Translations under genes and position numbers: made by a program
Shown: in pieces, positions 48,865 through 57,538 of the stretch
Position numbering within the stretch: the stretch's first letter is position 1
Layout of the letters: each line of letters begins with the position of its first letter
Assembly (NCBI RefSeq): GCF_027925525.1
Contig: NZ_BSDJ01000013.1
Span: 120,078 to 184,077 of the forward strand
DNA length: 64,000 nt
Direction: 5' to 3'
Source of the DNA: Paenibacillus tyrphae
GTDB lineage: Bacteria; Bacillota; Bacilli; Paenibacillales; NBRC-103111
The notes under the pieces: generated by a model
The model's input: the letters and a program-made list of their open reading frames with translations, nothing else
What the model was told of the DNA's origin: nothing
The model's database searches: none

Positions 48865-49764
48865 ATGAAGCTAGGGATGATCGGACTGGGGAAAATGGGG
48901 TTTAACCTCGTGCAAAATTTACTTCAGCAGCAGCATGAGGTAGTGGTGTACGACGTCAATCCCGAACCGGGAAAGAAATTGCAAGAACGCGGCGCAGAGC
49001 TTTCCGCTTCCGTCAACGAGCTGGTTGAGAAGCTGGAAGCTCCCCGCATCGTCTGGATTATGGTTCCGGCCGGTCCGATTGTGGATCAGGTGATCGACAC
49101 AGTTAGTCCGCTGCTGGAGCAAGGAGATATCGTGATTGACGGCGGGAACTCCCACTACAAGCAATCGGTGGCCCGGGCCGATAAGCTGAAGGAGCGGGGT
49201 ATCCATTTTTTCGACGTGGGAACATCGGGAGGCACGGAGGGCGCGGCCCATGGCGGCTGCTTCATGATCGGCGGCGACCAAGACGCGTTTGCAGCCATTG
49301 AGCCGCTGTTTCAAGGCATCGCGGTCGACAAAGGCTATCTGTATGCCGGTGGCCACGGCAGCGGGCATTTTCTCAAAATGGTCCATAACGGCATTGAGTA
49401 TGGCATGATGCAATCGATTGCAGAAGGCTTCGAAATTTTATCCAAAAGCCAATTCGATTTCAATTACGAAGAAGTTGCGCGGGTGTGGGCGAACGGTTCG
49501 GTGATTCGAGGGTGGCTGATGGAGCTGACCCAAAACGCGTTTTCCAAAGATCCCAAGCTGGACGGGATTCGTGGAATCATGAAAAGCTCCGGAGAAGGAA
49601 AATGGACAGTTCAGACGGCGCTCGATATGGAAATTAGCACGCCTGTCATCGCGTTGTCCCTGCTGATGCGATACCGCTCTATGGAAGACGATACGTTCCA
49701 CGGCAAGGTGGTGGCCGCTCTGCGCAATGAATTCGGCGGTCATGAAGTCGTAAGAAATTCGTAA
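48865..49764 (+). CDS. gnd: 6-phosphogluconate dehydrogenase, decarboxylating (YqeC/GndA type)
   Basis: A 299-aa short-form 6-phosphogluconate dehydrogenase (the NAD-type decarboxylating enzyme, 297-aa YqeC in B. subtilis). N-terminal GMIGLGKMG Rossmann loop, DGGNSHYKQS, FFDVGTSGG catalytic segment, and LKMVHNGIEYGMMQ with the catalytic Lys/His/Asn. Converts 6-phosphogluconate to ribulose 5-phosphate. A GAGGTGAT site precedes ATG 48865 (ATG 48862 also possible). First gene of the gluconate cluster. Confidence 0.93.
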   Translation: MKLGMIGLGKMGFNLVQNLLQQQHEVVVYDVNPEPGKKLQERGAELSASVNELVEKLEAPRIVWIMVPAGPIVDQVIDTVSPLLEQGDIVIDGGNSHYKQSVARADKLKERGIHFFDVGTSGGTEGAAHGGCFMIGGDQDAFAAIEPLFQGIAVDKGYLYAGGHGSGHFLKMVHNGIEYGMMQSIAEGFEILSKSQFDFNYEEVARVWANGSVIRGWLMELTQNAFSKDPKLDGIRGIMKSSGEGKWTVQTALDMEISTPVIALSLLMRYRSMEDDTFHGKVVAALRNEFGGHEVVRNS

Positions 49765-49875
49765 GACCGATTTTCCTGATGGATTCGTTTCGTAACTATG
49801 TGATAAAATCTAGAAATACTTGTTTACGTTACCTTATCGCAGTTATTGAAAACGGTCTGTATGGGAGAGTTGTTC

Positions 49876-50547
49876 ATGCGTTATCCTGCTGCATGGTTGC
49901 AAGGGTTGTCTTTGGGAGAAAGTATGGCTTGCGAATTAAGATTGCAAATTATCGCCGGGAACATTAAGCCGAGCGAAGTCATATCGGAAAATAAGGTGGC
50001 CGCGGAATTCGGAACAAGCCGGTCGCCGGTCAGGGAAGCGTTGAAAACGTTGTCAAACGAAGGGCTCATTTGTCTGGAAAGAATGGGCGCCGTCGTGAAC
50101 GGTCTGAGCTCACAGGATGTCGAAGAGCTGTATGACGTCCGGTTTTTGATCGAGAGCTTCGCGCAGCAGCGGTTGGCCGAAGGAAATCATGAGGCGCTGC
50201 TCGACAATTTGAAACGGAACATCGACAAGATGGAATTGGCGATGAAGCATCGTGATATCGAGGAATTTTCGTATCTGGACTTTTCCTTTCACGAATCGAT
50301 CGTTGTGGAGGCCAAGCATGCAAGGATCTTGCATTTGTGGAAAAGCATCCGCCAAATCGTACTGACCGTCATGTACCTTACGACGGCGGAGGTATTCTCC
50401 AAGGGCCAGGACAAACTGAGGTCCGTCATCGATAAGCACCGGTCGATTGTCGCCGGGCTCGAATCGAAGGACGTCACCGTCATTCAATCCGTCGTTCAGC
50501 AATATTTTGCGGACTCGCATAAAACGCTTCATAGCAGGTTTCCTTAA
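49876..50547 (+). CDS. gntR: GntR family repressor of the gluconate genes
   Basis: A 223-aa GntR/FCD-type regulator: winged helix (LRLQIIAGNIKPSEVISENK, VAAEFGTSRSPVREALKTLS) and an FCD helical domain that binds gluconate and metal. It sits between gnd and gntP and its binding sites flank both, so it represses uptake and use until gluconate is present. Start ATG 49876 with GGGAGAG; in-frame TTG/ATG starts upstream are less likely. A degenerate site (TACTTGTTTACGTTA, 49817-49831) lies before it. Confidence 0.88.
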   Translation: MRYPAAWLQGLSLGESMACELRLQIIAGNIKPSEVISENKVAAEFGTSRSPVREALKTLSNEGLICLERMGAVVNGLSSQDVEELYDVRFLIESFAQQRLAEGNHEALLDNLKRNIDKMELAMKHRDIEEFSYLDFSFHESIVVEAKHARILHLWKSIRQIVLTVMYLTTAEVFSKGQDKLRSVIDKHRSIVAGLESKDVTVIQSVVQQYFADSHKTLHSRFP

Positions 50548-50579
50548 AGGGCGCTGCTATGCGGCTTTTCACTGCCCAC

Positions 50580-50603
50580 ACTTGTCGACAAGTATACATG
50601 TAT
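50580..50603 (+). promoter_or_regulatory. GntR operator upstream of gntP
   Basis: ACTTGTCGACAAGT (50580-50593), a 14-bp palindrome like the gnd operator, next to ATACATGTAT (50594-50603). Lies about 80-100 bp before the gntP start. Confidence 0.8.
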
Positions 50604-50681
50604 AAATTCATTGCCGTGCTATAAATTGGGCATACTCTGGATACCGAACCATGCTCACATGAATAATAAGGAGAGCTGCTT

Positions 50682-52043
50682 ATGAACAGTATTTTTGGTC
50701 TTGATCACAACTTGACCTTGATCATTTGGGCGTTACTTGCCATTGTTTTTCTTGTCGTTCTGATCGCCAGATTCAAATGGAATCCTTTTGTGACGCTTTT
50801 GATTTCTTCGCTGCTATTAGGTTTTTTGGCCGGTATGAAACCTGAGGACATCATTAAAGCGGTTACAGGTGGGCTTGGCGGCACGCTCGGAACGATTGCG
50901 ATCGTCATCGGGCTCGGAACGATGCTGGGCAAAATGATGGCCGAGTCCGGAGGAGCCGAGCGGATCGCGACCACGCTGATCGACCGGTTCGGCGAAAAAC
51001 GGGTGCACTGGGCGATGATGGTCGTCGGATTTATTGTGGGGATTCCCGTGTTTTTCGAGGTTGGGGTCATCCTGTTGATTCCTATCGTATTTATCGTGGC
51101 GCGCAAGACGAAAATGTCGCTCTTGCAAATCGGCATTCCGCTGCTGGCCGGGCTTTCCACCGTGCACGGGCTTGTTCCGCCTCATCCAGCGCCGATGATT
51201 GCCATTGCCGCTTATAATGCCGATCTGGGGAAGACGATTCTGTACTCCATTCTGGTCGGGCTGCCGACGGCCGTTATTGCCGGCCCTCTGTTCGGCAAAT
51301 TTATCGGCAGACGGTTAGCCGTAGAGCCGCCGGCCGACCTGGCCGAGCAATTCGCGGCGAAGGATAACCGCGGCCTTCCCGGGTTCGGAATCACGCTGTT
51401 CACGATTCTATTGCCCGTCCTTCTTATGTTGATCGGATCGATCGCGACCATCATCGACCCGAAGGCGACGAGCGGCCTCACCCGGTTCAGCACATTTATC
51501 GGCCATGAAATTATCGCCCTGCTTATCGCGGTCGTCTTCTCCTTCTTTTCGCTCGGCTTTGCGAGGGGCTTCAAGAAAGAGGATATTTCCCGCTTTGCCA
51601 GCGAGTGCTTGGCCCCGACCGCGACGATCATTCTGATCATCGGGGCCGGCGGAGCCTTTAAACAAGTATTGATTAACAGCGGAGTAGGCGGCGCTATTGC
51701 CGCGATGGCCACTCAGGCGCATGTGAACATTATCTTTTTCGCATGGCTTGTCGCCACTCTCATCCGTGTCGCGACAGGGTCGGCCACGGTTGCCATGACG
51801 ACGGCCGCAGGCATTGTCGCTCCCGTCCTTGTGCTGAATCCGGGCGTGAATGTGGAGCTTGTCGTGCTGGCTACGGGCGCAGGATCGCTTGTATTGTCCC
51901 ACGTGAATGACGCGGGCTTTTGGATGGTGAAGGAATTTTTTAACATGAGCGTATCGCAAACTTTAAAATCATGGACGGCGATGGAGACGATTTTATCCGT
52001 GGTGGGACTGATCTTCATTCTTCTCCTTAGCGTCGTGGTTTAA
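50682..52043 (+). CDS. gntP: gluconate:H+ symporter GntP
   Basis: A 453-aa transporter with about 14 helices, GntP family: MNSIFGLDHNLTLIIWALLA start, GLGTMLGKMMAESGGAERIA, GLVPPHPAPMIAI and RVATGSATVAMTTAAGI typical motifs. Imports gluconate. An AAGGAG site precedes the ATG. gntK follows after 17 nt. Confidence 0.95.
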   Translation: MNSIFGLDHNLTLIIWALLAIVFLVVLIARFKWNPFVTLLISSLLLGFLAGMKPEDIIKAVTGGLGGTLGTIAIVIGLGTMLGKMMAESGGAERIATTLIDRFGEKRVHWAMMVVGFIVGIPVFFEVGVILLIPIVFIVARKTKMSLLQIGIPLLAGLSTVHGLVPPHPAPMIAIAAYNADLGKTILYSILVGLPTAVIAGPLFGKFIGRRLAVEPPADLAEQFAAKDNRGLPGFGITLFTILLPVLLMLIGSIATIIDPKATSGLTRFSTFIGHEIIALLIAVVFSFFSLGFARGFKKEDISRFASECLAPTATIILIIGAGGAFKQVLINSGVGGAIAAMATQAHVNIIFFAWLVATLIRVATGSATVAMTTAAGIVAPVLVLNPGVNVELVVLATGAGSLVLSHVNDAGFWMVKEFFNMSVSQTLKSWTAMETILSVVGLIFILLLSVVV

Positions 52044-52060
52044 GAAAGAGGGGGATTTCA

Positions 52061-53608
52061 TTGAGCCAGCCTGCCTATATGATTGGCGTTGATATCGGAA
52101 CGACCAGCACGAAAGCCGTCTTATTCGAGGAAAACGGGAAAGTCGTAACCAAGGCGGACGAGGAATACCCTTTGTATATGCCTACTTCGTCTATAGCCGA
52201 ACAGGACCCGGACCGCATCTTCCGCGCGGTGATCCAAACGTTGAAGCGCGTAATGGCGCAAAGCGCCGCGAGGCCGGAGCAAGTCCTGTTTGTCTCCTTC
52301 AGCTCGGCCATGCACAGTGTCATCGTGGTTGATGCCGAAGGCAAGCCGCTAACGCGCTGCATCACCTGGGGGGATAACCGGAGCGCCGCCTGGGCGGAAC
52401 GCTTGAAGCGGGACATGAACGGGCATGAGATCTATTTGCGAACGGGGACGCCCATCCATCCGATGTCGCCGCTTTCCAAGCTGCTGTGGCTTCGCCACGA
52501 TCATCAGGTGCTGTTTCAAAACGCCGGCAAATTCATCTCGATCAAGGAATATGTATTTGCCAAGCTGTTCGACGAATATGTGGTCGACTATTCGATCGCC
52601 TCGGCGACCGGGCTAATGAATTTGCAGAAGCTGGACTGGGACGAGGAAGCGCTGGACGTTGCCGGGGTATCGAGAAATCAATTGTCCAGACTTGTCCCGA
52701 CGACGTATGCGCTGAAAGGCATGAAAGCCGTTTTCGCGGAAGAGACGGGACTTGCCGGGTCAACCCCGTTTATTGTCGGCGCGAGCGACGGCGTGCTTTC
52801 CAACCTTGGCATGAATGCAATCGAGCCCGGGATTGTGGCGGCGACCATCGGCACCAGCGGTGCGATCCGCACCGTGATTGACCAGCCGGCAACCGATCCG
52901 AAGGGGAGAATCTTCTGCTATGCCTTGACGGAAAAGCATTGGGTCATCGGCGGGGCAGTCAATAATGGCGGCATGCTGTTCCGGTGGGCAAGGGACGAGT
53001 TCGCCGCATCGGAGGTTGAAACGGCCAAACGTCTTGGAATCGACGCTTATGATCTGTTAACGAAAATTGTAGAGAAGGTCAGTCCGGGCTCCGACGGCTT
53101 GATTTTCCATCCGTATATGACCGGGGAGCGCGCTCCTTTATGGAATGCGAATGCAAGAGGCTCCTTTTTCGGCTTGACGATGCACCATCGCAAGGAGCAT
53201 ATGATTCGCGCCGTGCTGGAAGGGGTTATTTTTAATCTGTACACCGTCTTGCTGGCGATGGGGGAGCGGATGGGGCGGCCCAAAAAAATTCATGCTACCG
53301 GCGGCTTTGCCCGCTCCTCTCTCTGGCGCCAGATCATGGCGGATATTTTCGACCAGGAAGTGGTCGTCCCCCAAAGCTTCGAAAGCTCTTGTCTCGGAGC
53401 CGTCGTGCTTGGCTTATACGCGACGGGGAGAGCGGATTCGCTGCATATCGTTTCCCGGATGGTCGGGGCAACGCATGTGCATAAGCCGATACCGGAGCAT
53501 GCCGAAATCTACCATGAGCTTCTGCCCATCTACATTAAAATCGCGAGAAACATGGAGGAGGAATACGAGGCGATTGCCCGTTTTCAACAAAAGCGGGAAC
53601 GTTTCTAG
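52061..53608 (+). CDS. gntK: gluconokinase
   Basis: A 515-aa FGGY family kinase: YMIGVDIGTTSTKAVLFEEN phosphate loop, ITWGDNRSAAWA, a middle glycerol-kinase-like fold (VIGGAVNNGG), and HATGGFARSSLWRQIMADIF. Phosphorylates gluconate, which the first gene of the cluster then oxidises. TTG start after AGAGGGGG. Confidence 0.94.
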   Translation: MSQPAYMIGVDIGTTSTKAVLFEENGKVVTKADEEYPLYMPTSSIAEQDPDRIFRAVIQTLKRVMAQSAARPEQVLFVSFSSAMHSVIVVDAEGKPLTRCITWGDNRSAAWAERLKRDMNGHEIYLRTGTPIHPMSPLSKLLWLRHDHQVLFQNAGKFISIKEYVFAKLFDEYVVDYSIASATGLMNLQKLDWDEEALDVAGVSRNQLSRLVPTTYALKGMKAVFAEETGLAGSTPFIVGASDGVLSNLGMNAIEPGIVAATIGTSGAIRTVIDQPATDPKGRIFCYALTEKHWVIGGAVNNGGMLFRWARDEFAASEVETAKRLGIDAYDLLTKIVEKVSPGSDGLIFHPYMTGERAPLWNANARGSFFGLTMHHRKEHMIRAVLEGVIFNLYTVLLAMGERMGRPKKIHATGGFARSSLWRQIMADIFDQEVVVPQSFESSCLGAVVLGLYATGRADSLHIVSRMVGATHVHKPIPEHAEIYHELLPIYIKIARNMEEEYEAIARFQQKRERF

Positions 53609-53631
53609 AAAGCTTCAAGCTTCGATCGCGT

Positions 53632-53689
53632 GGAAAAAGCCGGGAAAAGCGCGCTGTCCTGCAGCGTGTTTCTTTTCCTGGTTTTTTCC
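53632..53689 (+). terminator. terminator of the gluconate cluster
   Basis: GGAAAAAGCCGGGAAAAG (53632-53649) with CTTTTCCTGGTTTTTTCC (53672-53689), 16 of 18 positions paired. The 3' arm itself holds the T run. Confidence 0.75.
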
Positions 53690-53792
53690 TATTCTGCCGA
53701 GCCGATACCGCAGCCAAAGGATAAGCCCGGGAGGAACGGGTGTTCCGGTGTATTCGATTGTGCTATACTATACCAAAACCTGTCTTTTCCGC

Positions 53793-53805
53793 AATGTCCG
53801 ACATT
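53793..53805. promoter_or_regulatory. palindrome upstream of addB
   Basis: AATGTCCGACATT, a 13-bp perfect dyad with outer CCAAAA/TTTTGG arms, directly before a TAGAAT -10 (53810-53815). Candidate operator; not a LexA box (CGAAC-N4-GTTCG). Confidence 0.45.
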
Positions 53806-53857
53806 TTGGTAGAATAGTAGAGTTACGTGAATTGAAGCGAAATTTGGAGGAGCGACT

Positions 53858-56800
53858 ATGGCTTTTCAATTTGTGCTCGGCAGAGCGGGCAGCGGCAAAA
53901 CGACGTTTTGCCTGAACGCGATCAAACAGAAGCTGCTGGAGCAGCCGGACGGTGCGCCGCTGATCTGGCTCGTGCCGGAGCAGGCCAGCTTTCAGACGGA
54001 ATATGCGCTTGTGTCCTCCCCGGAGCTCGGAGGCACACTGCGTGCTCAAGTGCTCAGCTTCCGGCGCCTTGCTTGGCGCGTCATGCAGGAAGTGGGTGGC
54101 ACCTCGCGCCTGCCGATCGATGAAACAGGCAAAAAACTGCTGCTTCACCGCATTTTACATAAACAAAAAGACCGTCTGCGCCGTTTTCAAGCGTCGGCAG
54201 GACAAACGGGCTTTCTGGATAAATTGAACGAACTGTTTTCGGAGTTGAAACGGTACTGTATCAGCCCCGATCAGCTTGAGCAGTTTTATTCGTCGCGCTT
54301 TGCTTCCGGCGGCGATGCTTCCGGCACGCTTCCGGACAAGCTGCACGATTTGCAGCTGCTGTACGGCGAATTCGAGACGGAATTGTCCAAGCTGTACCTG
54401 GATGGGGAGGATTATTTGACACTGCTGGCCCGTCAGGTCGGCGAATCGGCGTATTTACGGGGCGCAGAACTATGGGTCGACGGGTTTCACGGGTTCACAC
54501 CTCAGGAGCTTGCCGTCCTGGAGCAGCTTGCTTCGTACGCCGGGCGAGTTACGATGACGCTCTGCCTGAACCGTCCGTACGCGGACGGGGAGCAGCCGCA
54601 CGAGCTGGACTTGTTCCATCCGACCGCCCGGACGATGAAGACGCTGCGGGAGCGGCTGGATGCCTTGGAGGTGGACACCGAAGCCACGATCATCCTGCCG
54701 TCTTCGCCTCCGGCAAGGTTCCGGGAGGCGCCGTCGCTCGGCTTTTTGGAGGCGCAATGGGAGGAGCGGGTGAAAAAGCCGTTCCGGCCCGAGCCGGGGG
54801 ACAGCCGGCCACCGGCCGTGCACATATCGGCGGCGGCCAGCCGCAGGGCGGAGGTGGAGGCGCTGGCCCGGGACGTCGTCAAGCTCGTCCGCGACGAAGG
54901 GCTTAGATGGCGCGACATCGCCGTGTCGGTCCGCAACATGGAATCGTATGGCGAGCTGATCTCGGGCACGTTTGCCGACTACGGCATCCCGCACTTTTTG
55001 GATCATAAGCGGCCGGTTGTGCATCACCCGCTCGTCGAATTGATTCGTTCTGCGCTCGAAACGGTCAACCATTATTGGAAATACGAAGCGGTTTTCCGCG
55101 CGGTCAAAACCGGATTTTTCCTGCCGTTCGGGGAGGAAAGAGAGCGGGAGGACGGTTTGATCATCGACCGGCATGCGTTGGACCAGCTCGAAAACTATGT
55201 GCTGGCGTTCGGCATTCAAGGATACAAATGGATGAAGGATTGGACGTATTCGTACCGAACCACGCTCGAACAGGACGATATGCAGGCGAGCGAGGCGGAC
55301 GAGGCGTTTCTGCGCAAGCTCAACGCCTGCCGCAGGCTGGTGGTGGAACCGCTCGGGTCGCTGCAGGAGAGTATGCGCAAGAAAGCGACGGTGCTTCAGC
55401 GGGTGGAGGCGCTGTACGGCCTGCTGGAGCAGCTTCGGGTGCCGGAGCGGCTGGAGGCATGGAGCCAGGCGTCCCTCGCGCACGGACAAGCGGAGAAAGC
55501 GCGGGAGCACGCCCAAGTGTGGGAGCGGGTCGTCGATATGTTCGATCAACTCGCCGAGCTGATGGGAGACGAGACGATGACGGCGGAGACGTTCGCGGAG
55601 CTGGTGGACACGGGGCTTGAAAGCATCAAGCTCGGCCATGTCCCGCCCACCCTCGATCAGGTGCTGGTCGGCAGCATGGACCGGACTCGTTCCGGCCAAG
55701 TCAAGCACATGTTCGTGCTTGGCGTAAGCGAGGGGGTCATGCCCGCCAAAATGCCCGAAAGCGGCGTCTTGTCGGAAGCGGAGCGCGAACAGTTGGCCGG
55801 AAACGGGCTGCAAACCGCCGAAGGAAGCCGGAGGCGGCTGCTTGACGAGTCGTTCTTGATCTACTGCGCGTTTTGCGCGCCTTCGCACGGATTATGGCTA
55901 AGCTATCCGTTGGCCGACGAGGAAGGAAGGTCGCTTCTGCCTTCGGACGTGATCCGGCAGGTGAAGCGGATGTTCCCGTCGCTGCAGGAGCGGCTGCTGT
56001 TGAACGATCCGGCGCCGGACGGCTACGCCGGCGAACAAATGGAGTACGTCGCCCGCCCGGACAAAGCCTTGTCCTTACTGATGGTGCAGTTGAAGCAGTG
56101 GATGAACGGGGCTCCGATGAACGCCGTCTGGTGGTCGGTATACAATTGGTTCGTCCGCCAGCCCGAACACGCCCTGAAGCTGTCGCGGATGGTGCAGGCG
56201 CTGCTTTATTCGAACCGGGCGAAGGAACTCACTGCCGAAACGAGCCGAGAACTGTACGGGGAAAGCATCCAGACGAGCGTATCGCGGATGGAGCGCTTCG
56301 TCGCGTGTCCGTTCTCCCAGTTCGTCTCTCACGGGCTGCGGCTGAAGGAACGACGAATCTTTCGTTTGGAAGCGCCCGATATCGGGCAGTTGTTTCACGC
56401 CGCATTGACCAAGTTTGCGGAGCAGGCGGAGTGCGACGGGTTCGACTGGGGCGGCTTGTCGGCTGCGGAATGCGAGCAGCGGGCGGCGCTTGTCGTCGAC
56501 GCGCTTGCACCGAAGCTGCAGGGTGAAATTTTGCTCAGCTCCAAACGGTATTCCTATATTGCACGCAAGCTCAAGCAGGTGATTGGACGGGCGGCGCTGA
56601 TGCTGGGCGAGCACGCCCGGCGGGGACAGTTCCGGCCGATCGGGCTGGAGGTCGGCTTCGGGAGCGGACAGCCGATTCCGCCGCTGCTTTACGATTTGGA
56701 CAACGGCGTGCGCATGGAGCTGCGGGGAAGGATCGACCGGATCGACCGGGCGGATACCGAGCAGGGAACGCTGCTGCGGGTGATCGACTACAAGTCGAGC

Positions 56801-57538
56801 GCCAAGGCGTTAAATATGACCGAAGTGTATTACGGTTTGTCGCTGCAAATGCTCACGTATTTGGACGTCATTCTGACGCATGCGCCGATCTGGCTCGGCC
56901 GCGAAGCGCAGCCGGCGGGCGTTTTGTACTTCCATGTACATAATCCGGTGTTGAACGCAAGAAACGGGCTTTCCGCCCAAGAGATCGACAGCGAGCTGAA
57001 GAAGCGGTTCAAAATGAGAGGCTTGCTCCGCGCCGACGCGGATACGGTCCGGCTGATGGACGGAGGGCTGGCGGAAGCCGGAGGGCATTCCGACCTGCTG
57101 CCGGTGGCGCTCAAGACGGACGGCAGCTTCTATAAAACGTCGTCGGTCGCCTCCGAAGAACAGTGGGACACCGTTCGGCGGTACGTCAAGCGGACGATCC
57201 GCGAGATCGGGACGTCTCTGACGGACGGCACCATCGAGATTGCGCCTTACCGGATGGGCCAAGCGACGGCCTGCACGATGTGCGCGTACCGTTCCGTATG
57301 CCAATTCGACACGCAGCTCGACGGCAATGCGTATAAGCAGCTTACGCCGATCGGCAAAGACCGGGTATGGGAAGTGATGGAGCAAAAGGCTGCTTCCGCT
57401 CCCCGCTCCGCAGGAGCGGCTTATCGGCCGCGCACCGCTGCGAAACGGCAGTCTGCGGAAGAGAGCCGGACAGCGGAGCCGCAGGAAGAGAACGTCCTGG
57501 AAGAGCCGGATAACGAGAATGGAGGGAACGAACAATGA
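53858..57538 (+). CDS. addB: ATP-dependent helicase/nuclease AddAB, subunit AddB
   Basis: A 1226-aa subunit of the DNA double-strand break repair helicase-nuclease. Walker A GRAGSGKTT at about 7-15 opens an inactivated helicase fold, and a C-terminal nuclease domain has VIDYKSSAK. The FeS cluster ligands are C817 (FVACPFSQF), C1139, C1142 and C1148 (CTMCAYRSVC), the pattern typical of AddB. ATGA overlaps addA. Length is slightly above B. subtilis (1166), due to inserts in the GC-rich middle. ATG after GGAGGAGCGACT. Confidence 0.96.
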   Translation: MAFQFVLGRAGSGKTTFCLNAIKQKLLEQPDGAPLIWLVPEQASFQTEYALVSSPELGGTLRAQVLSFRRLAWRVMQEVGGTSRLPIDETGKKLLLHRILHKQKDRLRRFQASAGQTGFLDKLNELFSELKRYCISPDQLEQFYSSRFASGGDASGTLPDKLHDLQLLYGEFETELSKLYLDGEDYLTLLARQVGESAYLRGAELWVDGFHGFTPQELAVLEQLASYAGRVTMTLCLNRPYADGEQPHELDLFHPTARTMKTLRERLDALEVDTEATIILPSSPPARFREAPSLGFLEAQWEERVKKPFRPEPGDSRPPAVHISAAASRRAEVEALARDVVKLVRDEGLRWRDIAVSVRNMESYGELISGTFADYGIPHFLDHKRPVVHHPLVELIRSALETVNHYWKYEAVFRAVKTGFFLPFGEEREREDGLIIDRHALDQLENYVLAFGIQGYKWMKDWTYSYRTTLEQDDMQASEADEAFLRKLNACRRLVVEPLGSLQESMRKKATVLQRVEALYGLLEQLRVPERLEAWSQASLAHGQAEKAREHAQVWERVVDMFDQLAELMGDETMTAETFAELVDTGLESIKLGHVPPTLDQVLVGSMDRTRSGQVKHMFVLGVSEGVMPAKMPESGVLSEAEREQLAGNGLQTAEGSRRRLLDESFLIYCAFCAPSHGLWLSYPLADEEGRSLLPSDVIRQVKRMFPSLQERLLLNDPAPDGYAGEQMEYVARPDKALSLLMVQLKQWMNGAPMNAVWWSVYNWFVRQPEHALKLSRMVQALLYSNRAKELTAETSRELYGESIQTSVSRMERFVACPFSQFVSHGLRLKERRIFRLEAPDIGQLFHAALTKFAEQAECDGFDWGGLSAAECEQRAALVVDALAPKLQGEILLSSKRYSYIARKLKQVIGRAALMLGEHARRGQFRPIGLEVGFGSGQPIPPLLYDLDNGVRMELRGRIDRIDRADTEQGTLLRVIDYKSSAKALNMTEVYYGLSLQMLTYLDVILTHAPIWLGREAQPAGVLYFHVHNPVLNARNGLSAQEIDSELKKRFKMRGLLRADADTVRLMDGGLAEAGGHSDLLPVALKTDGSFYKTSSVASEEQWDTVRRYVKRTIREIGTSLTDGTIEIAPYRMGQATACTMCAYRSVCQFDTQLDGNAYKQLTPIGKDRVWEVMEQKAASAPRSAGAAYRPRTAAKRQSAEESRTAEPQEENVLEEPDNENGGNEQ

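Noticed and set aside
53858..53900. LexA-controlled addB
   Set aside because: No CGAAC-N4-GTTCG box in the upstream region; the palindrome seen is a different sequence.
54470..55888. Long minus-strand open frame inside addB
   Set aside because: Arg/Pro/His-rich, no homology-like motifs, explained by GC bias of the addB codons.
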